Origin: Saccharopolyspora hirsuta
GTDB taxonomy: Bacteria > Actinomycetota > Actinomycetes > Mycobacteriales > Pseudonocardiaceae
Direction: 5' to 3'
Assembly (NCBI RefSeq): GCF_008630535.1
Contig: NZ_VWPH01000003.1
Span: forward strand, 62,001-126,000
DNA length: 64,000 nucleotides
Translations under genes and position numbers: made by a program
The notes under the pieces: generated by a model
Seen by the model: the letters and a program-made list of their open reading frames with translations, nothing else
What the model was told of the DNA's origin: nothing
Databases searched by the model: none
Shown: positions 46,081 through 52,995 of the stretch, one piece after another
Numbering within the stretch: position 1 is the stretch's first letter
How the letters are laid out: each line of letters begins with the position of its first letter

Positions 46081-46213
46081 GCGAACTTAGCGAACTTTCG
46101 AACTTTGGGGTTGACCTGCGGTTTTGGTGGTGGCCTAAGTTCGCGGGCCAGCGAACTTAGGTCAGCAGCGTTTTCCCTGGTCAGGGGCTAAGTTCGTAAG
46201 TTCGCTAAGTTCG
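46081..46213. repeat. Iteron-like array B (CGAACTTAG repeats)
   Basis: Eight copies of CGAACTTA/CGAACTTT or the complement TAAGTTCG occur in 46082-46213: direct at 46082, 46091, 46099 and 46152; inverted at 46135, 46188, 46197 and 46205. CTAAGTTCGC (46135-46144) and GCGAACTTAG (46151-46160) form a perfect inverted repeat. The last inverted copy contains the TAG stop of the rep gene. The array is between rep and xis. Confidence 0.7.
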
Positions 46214-47656
46214 CGGGGTGGCGAGGTAGATCCGGGTGGGTCGGCCGGTCTTGCCGTCGGCGCGCGCCCGTTCGGACTCGGTGATCTCTCCCTTCTCGAT
46301 GAGCTGTTGGATGTAGCGGTCGATGTCGGCGGCCTTGGTCTTGCCCTGGAAGAACTCGGCGGTGACGTCCTTGCGGGTGCGCCCGGCCGGTCCGGCCTCG
46401 GCAATCCAGGCGGCCAGGCGCGGCGCGGTGGTGTCGTTGCCGCTGAACACGGCGCGGGCGGAGGCCACGGCGTAGCGGACGAACGCGGCGGCGGCGGTCA
46501 GGTGCTCGACGGTGATCAGCTGCACGCCGTCGAGCGCGGCGTGCAGCCCGGCCACGCGCAGGCAGTTCGGCGCGGCGCGGGAGAGGAACTGCTCGATCGG
46601 GCCGTCTTCGGCGCTGTAGCCGCCGAACTCGACGTAGAGCCGTTGCCACAGCGCGGCGGCGTCGCGGGTCAGGCCGAGTTGTCCGAGTCGGGAACCGGCG
46701 GCCAGGCGGGCGCGGAGGTCAACGGCCAGGTGGTCGAGCAGGGCGGGGTCTGCTCCGGTGCTGTTGGGCAGGAACTGGGTTTGGGCGACGAACACCGGTA
46801 GGAACCGGTTGTAGGTGCCCCCGGCCATGTCCGAGGCCGACAGCTTGGCCTGGAACTCCTTCGGGGTGATGTGGGCGAGGATCGCCACGTGGGTGTCGCG
46901 CACGATCCGCGCGTTCACGCCGAGGGTGGACAGGTTCCCGCCCTCCCACGCCGCCCGCAGCGTGGCCGAGAGGGTGTTGCCCTCGCGCTTCATGCGAGCC
47001 ATGACGGTGGCCCATTCGGTCTCGAACGCCAACAGGCGGCGGTCACCAGGCGGCAGCAGGCTCGCGCGTTTCTTGCCCTTGCCCTGCTCCTCCTCGCCGT
47101 CGTCGGCACCGACCGCCCCGGCCTCGTCGTCGGTGAACACCTGCGTCAGCCCCTCGCCGGAGGTCAGTCCGGAGTGGATGTTGCGGTCCACGAAGTCCGG
47201 GTCGGTGGCCAGCAGCAGCCGTTTCGCGGCCGACCAGCCCGCGCCCTTGCGGCCGACCCCAGTACGGCCGATGACCATCGGCCAGATCAGCAGCGGGTGC
47301 CGGTCGTCCCCGGCCCGCATGTGCGGCCCGTCGCCGAGGTAGACCCCGGTCGCGGCCATCAGCGAGGCCAGGATGTTGGCGGGGTCGGCCTCGCTGGTCG
47401 GTTCCAGTCGCCGCACCAGCGAACCGAGGTAGGTGCCGAACATCGCCTCATCCCGGTCGGGCAACTCGGCGCGAGCGCGGCCGATCTCTGCCAGCGCGCG
47501 CCGCTCGGTCTCCGGGTCCAACGCCAGCGGCGAAGTAGCCGGCACCGCGGTCGCGGTCGCCCCGATCGCCTCGGCGGGGCCGGTGGGGTCGGGGACCAGG
47601 TGCAGCCGTCGCCGCATCTCGCCCGGCGCGGCGGGCGGTGTGTCGGGCTTACTCAT
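46205..47656 (-). CDS. rep: Replication-associated protein (DUF3987/YfjI-like primase-helicase type)
   Basis: A 483-aa protein of the DUF3987 type found as the replication protein of actinobacterial integrative elements. Blocks include ANILASLMAATGVYLGDGPH, a degenerate P-loop GRTGVGRKGAG (lacking the usual GKS/T), LTSGEGLTQVF, LLAFETEWATVMARM (Walker B-like Glu), ARIVRDTHVAILAHITPKEF and FLPVFVAQTQFLP. The C-terminus is a winged-helix-like segment with RTRKDVTAEFFQGKTKAADI. Start ATG 47656. Expected role: initiation or unwinding for replication of the excised circle. The P-loop deviation and short length leave catalytic activity open. Confidence 0.82.
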   Translation of the reverse strand: MSKPDTPPAAPGEMRRRLHLVPDPTGPAEAIGATATAVPATSPLALDPETERRALAEIGRARAELPDRDEAMFGTYLGSLVRRLEPTSEADPANILASLMAATGVYLGDGPHMRAGDDRHPLLIWPMVIGRTGVGRKGAGWSAAKRLLLATDPDFVDRNIHSGLTSGEGLTQVFTDDEAGAVGADDGEEEQGKGKKRASLLPPGDRRLLAFETEWATVMARMKREGNTLSATLRAAWEGGNLSTLGVNARIVRDTHVAILAHITPKEFQAKLSASDMAGGTYNRFLPVFVAQTQFLPNSTGADPALLDHLAVDLRARLAAGSRLGQLGLTRDAAALWQRLYVEFGGYSAEDGPIEQFLSRAAPNCLRVAGLHAALDGVQLITVEHLTAAAAFVRYAVASARAVFSGNDTTAPRLAAWIAEAGPAGRTRKDVTAEFFQGKTKAADIDRYIQQLIEKGEITESERARADGKTGRPTRIYLATPRT

Positions 47657-47961
47657 GGGCTTTCGGCTCCGATGCGCTCGGTGGGGTGTTCGTGCTGTTG
47701 GCCGCCGGTCGAAACCCCCTCGACCGGCGGGGTCGACTCCCCTCGACTCATGCAGGTCACCGGTGGTGGTCGAGGGGTTCTCGGCGGGTTCTCCGGGGCT
47801 TCCCCGGCGCGGCTTCTCCGGGTTCTTCCGATGCAGGTGAGAAGGGGTGGAAAACCCGGTCCGGCGGCCGGTGGGAACCCGGCCGGTGGCGGTGTTCAAA
47901 CCCTGTGTGGCGGCACAGGGCGGCGGAATGGCACCACCGGCCGGGAAACCGTGGGCCGGGC
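47657..47961. other. Rep upstream region with a perfect hairpin
   Basis: This 305-bp gap precedes rep. CCGCCGGTCGA (47702-47712) pairs perfectly with TCGACCGGCGG (47720-47730) around a 7-nt loop, 46 bp upstream of the rep ATG. ATGCAGGT occurs at about 47750 and 47831, and GGGTTCT/CTTCTCCGG segments recur. It could be a control region for rep translation, or part of the origin. Confidence 0.5.
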
Positions 47962-48291
47962 TCAGTTCGGCCAGAGCACGTCGGGCTCGACCTCGATCGG
48001 ATGCGCCCTGGTGCCGGTCGGCGGGTGCTGCATCAGCACCGAGATCGCCTCCGCCCGGGCCTCCGCGAGGGTGTAGCGGGGGCGGTCGAACGCCGGGCCA
48101 CCGCGCTCGGTCAGCTCGGCCATGCCCTGCTCCAGGCGCTCCAGCGTCGCGCCCGGCACCCTCAGGTGCAGCTGCCCGATGAACCGGGCCAGGTCCGAGA
48201 TCTCGGCGTCCATCAGCTGCTCGTGGGTCAGCGGGCACCGGTAGAGCGCGGTGACCATCCCGTGCCGGGTCACAGCCTCCGAGGACATCAC
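47962..48291 (-). CDS. Element hypothetical protein, paralogue of the next gene (1)
   Basis: A 109-aa protein, start GTG 48291 (ATG 48288 also possible). It shares with its upstream neighbour the segment ERLEQGMAELTERGGPAFDR followed by RY, and a similar preceding helix (SDLARFIGQLHLRVPGAT). The two genes overlap by 4 nt (GTGA/stop) and are probably tandem duplicates. No known function; both are acidic, helical and soluble. Confidence 0.7.
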   Translation of the reverse strand: MMSSEAVTRHGMVTALYRCPLTHEQLMDAEISDLARFIGQLHLRVPGATLERLEQGMAELTERGGPAFDRPRYTLAEARAEAISVLMQHPPTGTRAHPIEVEPDVLWPN

Positions 48292-48566
48292 GCCACCCCC
48301 TGGCCCGGCTCCGGGTTGGCCCGCACAGCCCGCGCCAGCGCGCGAGCCACCTGGTAGCGCTCCCGCTCGAACCGCGGGCCGCCGCGCTCGACCAGCGCAG
48401 CCAACCCCTGCTCCAAGCGCTCCCGGTCCTCGACCGGCAGGCCCTCGGCCATCGCGGCGACGTAGTCGACCAGGTCGTCCAACTCCAGCCGGGGCAGCAG
48501 CGTGGTGGGGATCGGCGCGACGTAGAGCAGCGTCGTCACCCCGTGCAGATCCAGCGGAGTCCGCAT
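48288..48566 (-). CDS. Element hypothetical protein, paralogue of the previous gene (2)
   Basis: A 92-aa soluble protein starting MRTPLDLHGVTTLLYVAPIP. It shares ERLEQGLAALVERGGPRFER plus RY with the 109-aa neighbour and a matching DDLVDYVAAMAEGLPVED helix. Its ATG overlaps the stop of the preceding gene (ATGA). The shared ERLEQG-x-A-x-L-x-ERGGP-x-F motif suggests a small domain of unknown function specific to this kind of element. Confidence 0.7.
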   Translation of the reverse strand: MRTPLDLHGVTTLLYVAPIPTTLLPRLELDDLVDYVAAMAEGLPVEDRERLEQGLAALVERGGPRFERERYQVARALARAVRANPEPGQGVA

Positions 48567-48973
48567 CAGGCGCTCACCGCCGTCCGCGAACGCACCTGCC
48601 GCCGGGCCGAAGGCTTCTCCGAGACCGGGGCGAACAGCTCGATCACCCGCGCCTGAATGGCCTGGACAAGGACGTACTCCGGCGTGCCGGGCTTGGCCTC
48701 GGCCATGGTCCGGCGAGCCGCGTCGATGTTGTCGCCGGTGTCGTTGATCAGGGTGTCGAACACCAGCTTGTGCGCGTACTCGACGTCGTCGAGGTCCGAC
48801 AGCGTCCCGCCGAGGACGATGCAGGTGTAGTAGGCCGCCGCGATGTCCTCGTAGGACATCGGCACGCTGATCGTGACCTGCAGGGCGGCTGGGGTGTTGT
48901 TGAACGCCCGGTGTGCCGCCTCGAACTCGGTGTACTGGCCGTTGATCTGGCCGAAGGCCTTCTGCTGCGCCAT
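48566..48973 (-). CDS. Element hypothetical protein
   Basis: A 135-aa protein starting MAQQKAFGQINGQYTEFEAA from ATG 48973, one base after the stop of the HTH gene. The middle is helical with VPMSYEDIAAAYYTCIVLGG and DLDDVEYAHKLVFDTLINDT; the C-terminus is basic (KPSARRQVRSRTAVSA). No family recognised. Translationally coupled to both neighbours in the leftward operon. Confidence 0.7.
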   Translation of the reverse strand: MAQQKAFGQINGQYTEFEAAHRAFNNTPAALQVTISVPMSYEDIAAAYYTCIVLGGTLSDLDDVEYAHKLVFDTLINDTGDNIDAARRTMAEAKPGTPEYVLVQAIQARVIELFAPVSEKPSARRQVRSRTAVSA

Positions 48974-48974
48974 C

Positions 48975-49250
48975 TCAGGCCACCTCCCCAACCTGCGCAC
49001 CCTGCGCGTCATCAGCGGCCTCAGCGGCCGACTGGTTCCCGGCCACGAACGTCTCGTAGGCGGCCAGCGAGCACGCCTCGACGTAGGCGTTCAGCGCCCA
49101 CCCCGGGACCCGCAGCGCGCCCTTGCCGGTGCCCAACTTCAGCGCGCCCAGCTCGCCGGACTCGATCGCCCGGTAGATCGTCTGCACCGAGACGTCGAAC
49201 ATCTCGGCCACTGCCTTCACGCGGAAGACCGCGTTACTCTCGAACTGCAT
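48975..49250 (-). CDS. Helix-turn-helix DNA-binding protein (second excisionase/AlpA-like)
   Basis: A 91-aa protein with a GGGAG site before ATG 49250. VFRVKAVAEMFDVSVQTIYR and AIESGELGALKLGTGKGALR form a MerR/excisionase-type winged helix; the C-terminal tail (AYETFVAGNQSAAEAADDAQ) is acidic. It is the first gene of the long leftward operon, divergent from the GntR regulator, with a 20-bp palindrome in the shared promoter region. It could be a second recombination directionality factor or an operon regulator. Confidence 0.8.
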   Translation of the reverse strand: MQFESNAVFRVKAVAEMFDVSVQTIYRAIESGELGALKLGTGKGALRVPGWALNAYVEACSLAAYETFVAGNQSAAEAADDAQGAQVGEVA

Positions 49251-49370
49251 CGACGCTCCCAAAAGTCTCGATGTGCGCCCCGGCTGGTGTTGCAGCACCG
49301 GTCGGGGCTTTTTCGTGCCCCCTGACTCCCTGGGAACCAGAGGAACGAGAGGAACAGTAGCCAGGTGTGC

Positions 49371-49390
49371 CAGGTGTGTCAACACACCTG
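49371..49390. promoter_or_regulatory. 20-bp palindromic operator between divergent element operons
   Basis: CAGGTGTGT (49371-49379) and ACACACCTG (49382-49390) are perfect inverted arms around CA; a further half-site CCAGGTGTG lies directly upstream (49361). TTGACC (49392) and TTGACG (49410) follow. TACCCT (49421-49426) lies 7 nt before the gntR ATG, so a leaderless gntR message is possible. This is the likely target of the GntR protein (KorSA-like autorepression). Confidence 0.75.
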
Positions 49391-49433
49391 GTTGACCAGC
49401 TCTGCTACTTGACGGGGCAGTACCCTGTCTGAC

Positions 49434-49805
49434 ATGGGAAAACTCGACCCGAAAAACCCCCAGCCGCCGTACCTCCAAATCGCCGAAGACCTGCTTTCGG
49501 CGGTTCGCGACGGCAAGCTGAAGCCAGGTGATCAGCTGCCCTCCTACAGCGCCCTCGCCCGCGACTACGGTGTCGCGGTCGGCACCGTCCGCAGCGCACT
49601 CGACGTCCTCCGCGACCGCTCGGTGATCGTGACCCGACATGGCACCGGTTCGACCGTCCGACCGGACCTCGACCCGGCGACGCTCCCGCCAGCCATTGAC
49701 CGGCCCGTCGCAGTGCAGCCCGCCGACCTCACAGAGGTCTTGCGCCTCCTGCGCGACATCAGCGCCCGCCTGGCCGTGCTGGAAAGTCGGCTCGGTGCCG
49801 ACTAG
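49434..49805 (+). CDS. GntR-family regulator (KorSA-like)
   Basis: A 123-aa regulator with an N-terminal GntR winged helix (YLQIAEDLLSAVRDGKLKPG, DQLPSYSALARDYGVAVGTV, RSALDVLRDRSVI and the RHGTGSTVR wing) and a short coiled-coil-like C-terminus (LTEVLRLLRDISARLAVLES) instead of a full ligand domain. Short GntR proteins of this type repress replication/transfer operons of pSAM2-like elements. It is divergent from the leftward rep/xis/int operon and has a palindromic operator upstream. Confidence 0.88.
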   Translation: MGKLDPKNPQPPYLQIAEDLLSAVRDGKLKPGDQLPSYSALARDYGVAVGTVRSALDVLRDRSVIVTRHGTGSTVRPDLDPATLPPAIDRPVAVQPADLTEVLRLLRDISARLAVLESRLGAD

Positions 49806-49822
49806 TCGGCAGCGCCCCTCTC

Positions 49823-50026
49823 TCACTGCATGACTCCCCGGAAGAACGAGGCCAAGCTCTCGACTGCGCCGCCGAGCAGGTCGAACACGCCGTTCACGAA
49901 CGCCGCGGCATCGCCGGGATACTTGACGACCAGCACCAGCAGCGCAACACCGACCAGTAGCCAGATCACCTTCGACAGTGCGCCACCGCCAGCCTTCGGC
50001 ATGATCGGCAACGAGTTCTTCGCCAT
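49823..50026 (-). CDS. Small membrane protein of the element
   Basis: A 67-aa protein starting MAKNSLPIMPKAGG after a GAGGAGG site, with one strong hydrophobic helix (VIWLLVGVALLVLVVKYPGD) and a second amphipathic C-terminal stretch (FVNGVFDLLGGAVESLASFF). Convergent with gntR and divergent from the XRE/TPR gene. Similar small proteins are frequent in actinomycete integrative elements; function unknown. Confidence 0.75.
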   Translation of the reverse strand: MAKNSLPIMPKAGGGALSKVIWLLVGVALLVLVVKYPGDAAAFVNGVFDLLGGAVESLASFFRGVMQ

Positions 50027-50181
50027 GCTGTCCTCCTCGGTTCATGAGTCCCAGCCAGTCCACTCCGGACCGCTCGGTTCCTGGTGTCGCTTACGAACCC
50101 AGGAAACCCCGGCAAAAGTGGCTCCAACAGGGCACACAAGGGGGCACACTTGAACACTCGGGAGCACAGACGGAGGTGACC

Positions 50182-51582
50182 TTGGAGGGCAACGAAGACC
50201 TCGCTGCCCTGATGCGCGAGGCCGGTTTCCTGAAGGGCGACGGCTCAGTCGGGCTGAAGGTGTTCGCCCGCGCCGTGAGCCGACATTCAGACCGGACGTA
50301 CACGCACACCTACGTGAAGCGCTGGCTCGGCGGCATGGTGCCGCGAGACGACATGACGCGCCGCGCGATCACACGTGCCTTGAGCGAACGGCTCGGCCGC
50401 GCGGTCGGGCTCAGCGAAGTCGGCTTCGGCACGGCCGAGAAAGTGCCTGCTCACCTCGGGCTTTCGTACCCGGACAAGGCTGCTGAGGGGATCGCGATCG
50501 TTGGCAGCCTGTGGCAGGCAGACCTGGCCAACACCACAGCGCTGCTCAACGCGCCGACCAACGTCGGCGCGTGGAACGAGGCTTCACTGTCCTGGCTGGT
50601 TGCGGCCCGGCACGATACCGCGAATGGCTCTGGGAAACGGCGCGTCAGCCCCGGTGACATCGCGGGCGTCCAGAGCATGACCGAGATGTTCGACAGGCTT
50701 GACGGCCAGCACGGCGGCGGGCATGCCCGCCGCGCCCTGATCGAGTTCCTGCGGACCGACCTGGCGGCCCTGCTCCGCGGCTCCTACAGCGATGAGACCG
50801 GGCGTGAGCTGTTCAAAGTCGCATCTCAGGCGACCCTGCTCGGCGCGTGGATGTCCTACGACGCGGGCCTGCACGGCCTTGCTCAGCGGTACTTCATCCA
50901 GGCGCTCAAGCTGGCCGAGTCCACCGGCGATCGCCTTCGCGGGGCCAGCATCCTCGACGCCATGAGCCACCAGGCCACGTTCCTCGGCAAGTACAGGGAG
51001 GCCGCGAACCTCGCCCGCGCTGCGCGAATGGGAACGGAGACCGCCGGGTCGCCAAGCGCCTCTGCGCACTTCTACGCGATGGAGGCCCGCGCCCTGGCTC
51101 GTCTCGGCGACGCGGCCGAGTGCGACCGGGCCATGTCCGCAGCTGTCCGCGAGTTCGAACGCCGCAACCCGGAAGACGACCCGGCCGACTGGTTCGCCTA
51201 CTTCAACGAGGCAGAGCTAGCGGCGGAGCTCGGCCACTGCAACCGCGACCTCGGCCGGTCGGTCGACGCCAGCACCTACGCCGCGCAGTCGCTCGGCCCG
51301 ACCGAGAGCGGGTACGTGCGGAGCGACTTCTTCGCGACGATGGTCCTCGCGGACGCATACCTGGACCAGGGCGAAGCTGAGCAGGCCTGCCGCGTAGCGC
51401 TGGGGGCGCTCGAAATCGGCGAACAGCTCAAATCGGCCCGGTGCCAGGCCTACGTCGACGAGTTCCGGCAGCGCCTCGACCGAGTCGGCAACAGCGCGAC
51501 GGTGCGGGACTTCGCAGAGCAGGCGTCGAATACCCGCCTGTGGCATCCCGAGGACGCTAGAAGGGCGCCCAATCTCGCCTAG
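50182..51582 (+). CDS. XRE-like regulator with TPR domain
   Basis: A 466-aa protein with an N-terminal HTH-like region (NEDLAALMREAGFLKGDGSV then RYTHTY-type helix and VKRWLGGMVPRDDMTRRAIT) followed by tetratricopeptide-like repeats (ALLGAWMSYDAGLHGLAQRY, ASILDAMSHQATFLGKYREA, and later CRVALGALEIGEQL). I start at the TTG at 50182, 4 nt after GGAGGT, because family similarity begins with NEDLAALMREAGF; an ATG at 50044 is in frame but adds an unlikely 46-residue tail. Such regulators are a standard cargo of actinomycete elements, often paired with an APH-like kinase as here. It may sense host state to control element genes. Confidence 0.8.
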   Translation: MEGNEDLAALMREAGFLKGDGSVGLKVFARAVSRHSDRTYTHTYVKRWLGGMVPRDDMTRRAITRALSERLGRAVGLSEVGFGTAEKVPAHLGLSYPDKAAEGIAIVGSLWQADLANTTALLNAPTNVGAWNEASLSWLVAARHDTANGSGKRRVSPGDIAGVQSMTEMFDRLDGQHGGGHARRALIEFLRTDLAALLRGSYSDETGRELFKVASQATLLGAWMSYDAGLHGLAQRYFIQALKLAESTGDRLRGASILDAMSHQATFLGKYREAANLARAARMGTETAGSPSASAHFYAMEARALARLGDAAECDRAMSAAVREFERRNPEDDPADWFAYFNEAELAAELGHCNRDLGRSVDASTYAAQSLGPTESGYVRSDFFATMVLADAYLDQGEAEQACRVALGALEIGEQLKSARCQAYVDEFRQRLDRVGNSATVRDFAEQASNTRLWHPEDARRAPNLA

Positions 51583-52438
51583 TCCCGCCCGTCCTGATGG
51601 CCTCGACCCTCTTCCGCACTTCGGCGGCAGCGCGGGCGTCCTCACCCGCCTTGCCGCAGAGCCAGAGCGTCATCGAGATCTCGCGGTAGTCCGCGAGGAC
51701 GCGGTACCCCGGCCACTCCATGACGTCGAATCCGTACACCTTGACGAACGTCCGGTACTCGTCTTCGGTGTGCCATCCGAACCGCTCGTAGAAAAGCGCG
51801 GTTTGAACGAGATCCCATTCCCGCGGCCCTATGCAAAAGCTGTCTAGATCGATAAGGACGGGACGGCCTTCACGGTCCACGATCACGTTTCCGACATTCG
51901 CGTCTCCGTGAATCACACCAGGTCGGAGCGGGAATTCCAGAGTCTCGTACTGGGCCCGGAGGTCAGCAATCCGATGCCGTAGGAATTCAGCGTCGCCCTG
52001 GTCGATCTCCGCCAGATTCAGCACCCGGCTATCAAGCTCCGAAAAGGGCTCTTTCATCGGCAGATCCAGCGATGGTTCCGGAAGCTCATGCAGGCGCCGG
52101 ATCAGCTCCGCAACGCCCTCGATCGGCGAGTACTCCTCGCGTTCCGAAACGGACTCCCAGAACGTGGCCACGTGGCAATCGACCTCGACTGGCTGATCGA
52201 CGTTCAGTGCGCGCGTGGCTGGGTAGTCCTGCGCTTCCAGCCAGCGAGCTACAGCCACCTGCTTTCGAGCGTTCTCAATCGACTCGCCATCGCGGGTAAT
52301 CCGTACAATTACGGGCGTCTTCAGCCGGTACACCGCGTTCGAGCCGATGCGGATCAGCTCCGCTCCGGCCGGGTCGAGCCCGACCTGCTCGCATGCGGCC
52401 ACCAGCGCGTGTTGCGCGGTCTCCTGAGTCAAAGCCAT
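51557..52438 (-). CDS. APH-family phosphotransferase (aminoglycoside phosphotransferase-like kinase)
   Basis: A 293-aa kinase-fold protein: N-terminal lobe with NAVYRLKTPVIVRITRD (likely ATP-binding Lys/Arg region), catalytic loop VIHGDANVGN, and metal-binding IDLDSF. Overlaps the convergent XRE/TPR gene by 26 bp. These phosphotransferases recur on actinomycete integrative elements next to XRE/TPR regulators; real aminoglycoside resistance has rarely been shown, so a regulatory or toxin-like role is equally possible. Start ATG 52438. Confidence 0.87.
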   Translation of the reverse strand: MALTQETAQHALVAACEQVGLDPAGAELIRIGSNAVYRLKTPVIVRITRDGESIENARKQVAVARWLEAQDYPATRALNVDQPVEVDCHVATFWESVSEREEYSPIEGVAELIRRLHELPEPSLDLPMKEPFSELDSRVLNLAEIDQGDAEFLRHRIADLRAQYETLEFPLRPGVIHGDANVGNVIVDREGRPVLIDLDSFCIGPREWDLVQTALFYERFGWHTEDEYRTFVKVYGFDVMEWPGYRVLADYREISMTLWLCGKAGEDARAAAEVRKRVEAIRTGGTRRDWAPF

Positions 52439-52876
52439 TGGTCTTGGCCTCTGTCCTTCCCACTCGCATCACCGGTTCCGAACGTACCGATGTCCGTTGT
52501 CCTGTACAGACCTCCGCCGGTCGAACCGCGCCTGGTGGATGGCTGGAACAGTGGGGGGCGGGCGACGGAGGCCCGGGCGCGCGGCTCAGCAGGCCGCTGG
52601 CGGCCGATCGGCCAGGGAACTGGATTGGAAGCTGCCGCTGAACGCCGGGCCTCAGCGAGGCTCTCAGGAGGCGCTGAGACGGCCGTAGAAGCCACGAACC
52701 GACCGCGCCCATGTGGATAGACCCGCCAGCACGGTCACGCACTCTCGGCCGTCGCCGTGATCGGCTCAATTTCCGTCTCAGTTCGCACCCGTGCCACCCA
52801 CCCCCCACTGTTCCAGCAATGACGCTGACCAGCACGGATGTACGGCTGGGTACCTGTGTTGACCCGCGCCATCGGA
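52439..52876. other. Right-end region of the element
   Basis: 438 bp between the kinase gene and attR, with no gene supported. It must carry the kinase promoter. At 52763-52783 it holds the right copy of the 21-bp putative integrase arm site (GCTCAATTTCCGTCTCAGTT, one mismatch from 43368-43388). Confidence 0.6.
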
Positions 52877-52933
52877 ATTGGAAATCGTGTTGGGTTAACA
52901 GCCCTCACGGGTTCGAATCCCGTATCCTCCGCT
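52877..52933 (+). repeat. attR core (57 bp)
   Basis: Identical to attL 43262-43318. Only the 3' part of tRNA-Ser is present here (no 5' half, acceptor arm or D-arm), so it is an attachment-site remnant, not a tRNA gene. Confidence 0.95.
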
Positions 52934-52937
52934 CTTC

Positions 52938-52984
52938 AGGCGGATGCCCCGCGAGATCTGATCTCGCGGGGCATCCGCCTTTTT
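52938..52984. terminator. Strong terminator, original tRNA-Ser terminator
   Basis: A perfect 20-bp stem (52938-52957 with 52961-52980; arms AGGCGGATGCCCCGCGAGAT and its complement) with a CTG loop, followed by TTTT. It lies just beyond attR; before integration it would have been immediately downstream of tRNA-Ser, and it also serves the convergent nuclease gene. Confidence 0.9.
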
Positions 52985-52995
52985 CGCGCCAGGGG

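Larger units (their letters stand above)
43262..52933. mobile_element. Integrated actinomycete element in tRNA-Ser(GGA), 9.67 kb
   Basis: The element is bounded by 57-bp perfect direct repeats (43262-43318 and 52877-52933) corresponding to the 3' part of tRNA-Ser. Integrase lies next to attL, pointing at the tRNA. Genes leftward from about 49250: excisionase-like HTH protein, three small proteins, DUF3987-type replication protein, Xis, membrane protein, integrase. Rightward: GntR and XRE/TPR regulators; an APH-family kinase faces them at the right end. This matches the int-xis-rep backbone of actinomycete integrative and conjugative elements (pSAM2-like), but no FtsK/TraB translocase or relaxase is present, so self-transfer is doubtful. 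Confidence 0.93.

Noticed and set aside
48975-50063. Long minus-strand frame spanning the gntR promoter region
   Set aside because: Only the segment from ATG 49250 has a helix-turn-helix and a ribosome-binding site; the upstream part overlaps gntR in antisense.
50044-50181. N-terminal extension of the XRE/TPR regulator from ATG 50044
   Set aside because: The extra 46 residues lack family similarity, and a GGAGGT site sits directly before TTG 50182, where the homologous region begins.
52871-52933. A second tRNA-Ser gene at attR
   Set aside because: Only the 3' part is present; there is no D-arm or 5' acceptor strand, so it is an attachment-site duplicate.
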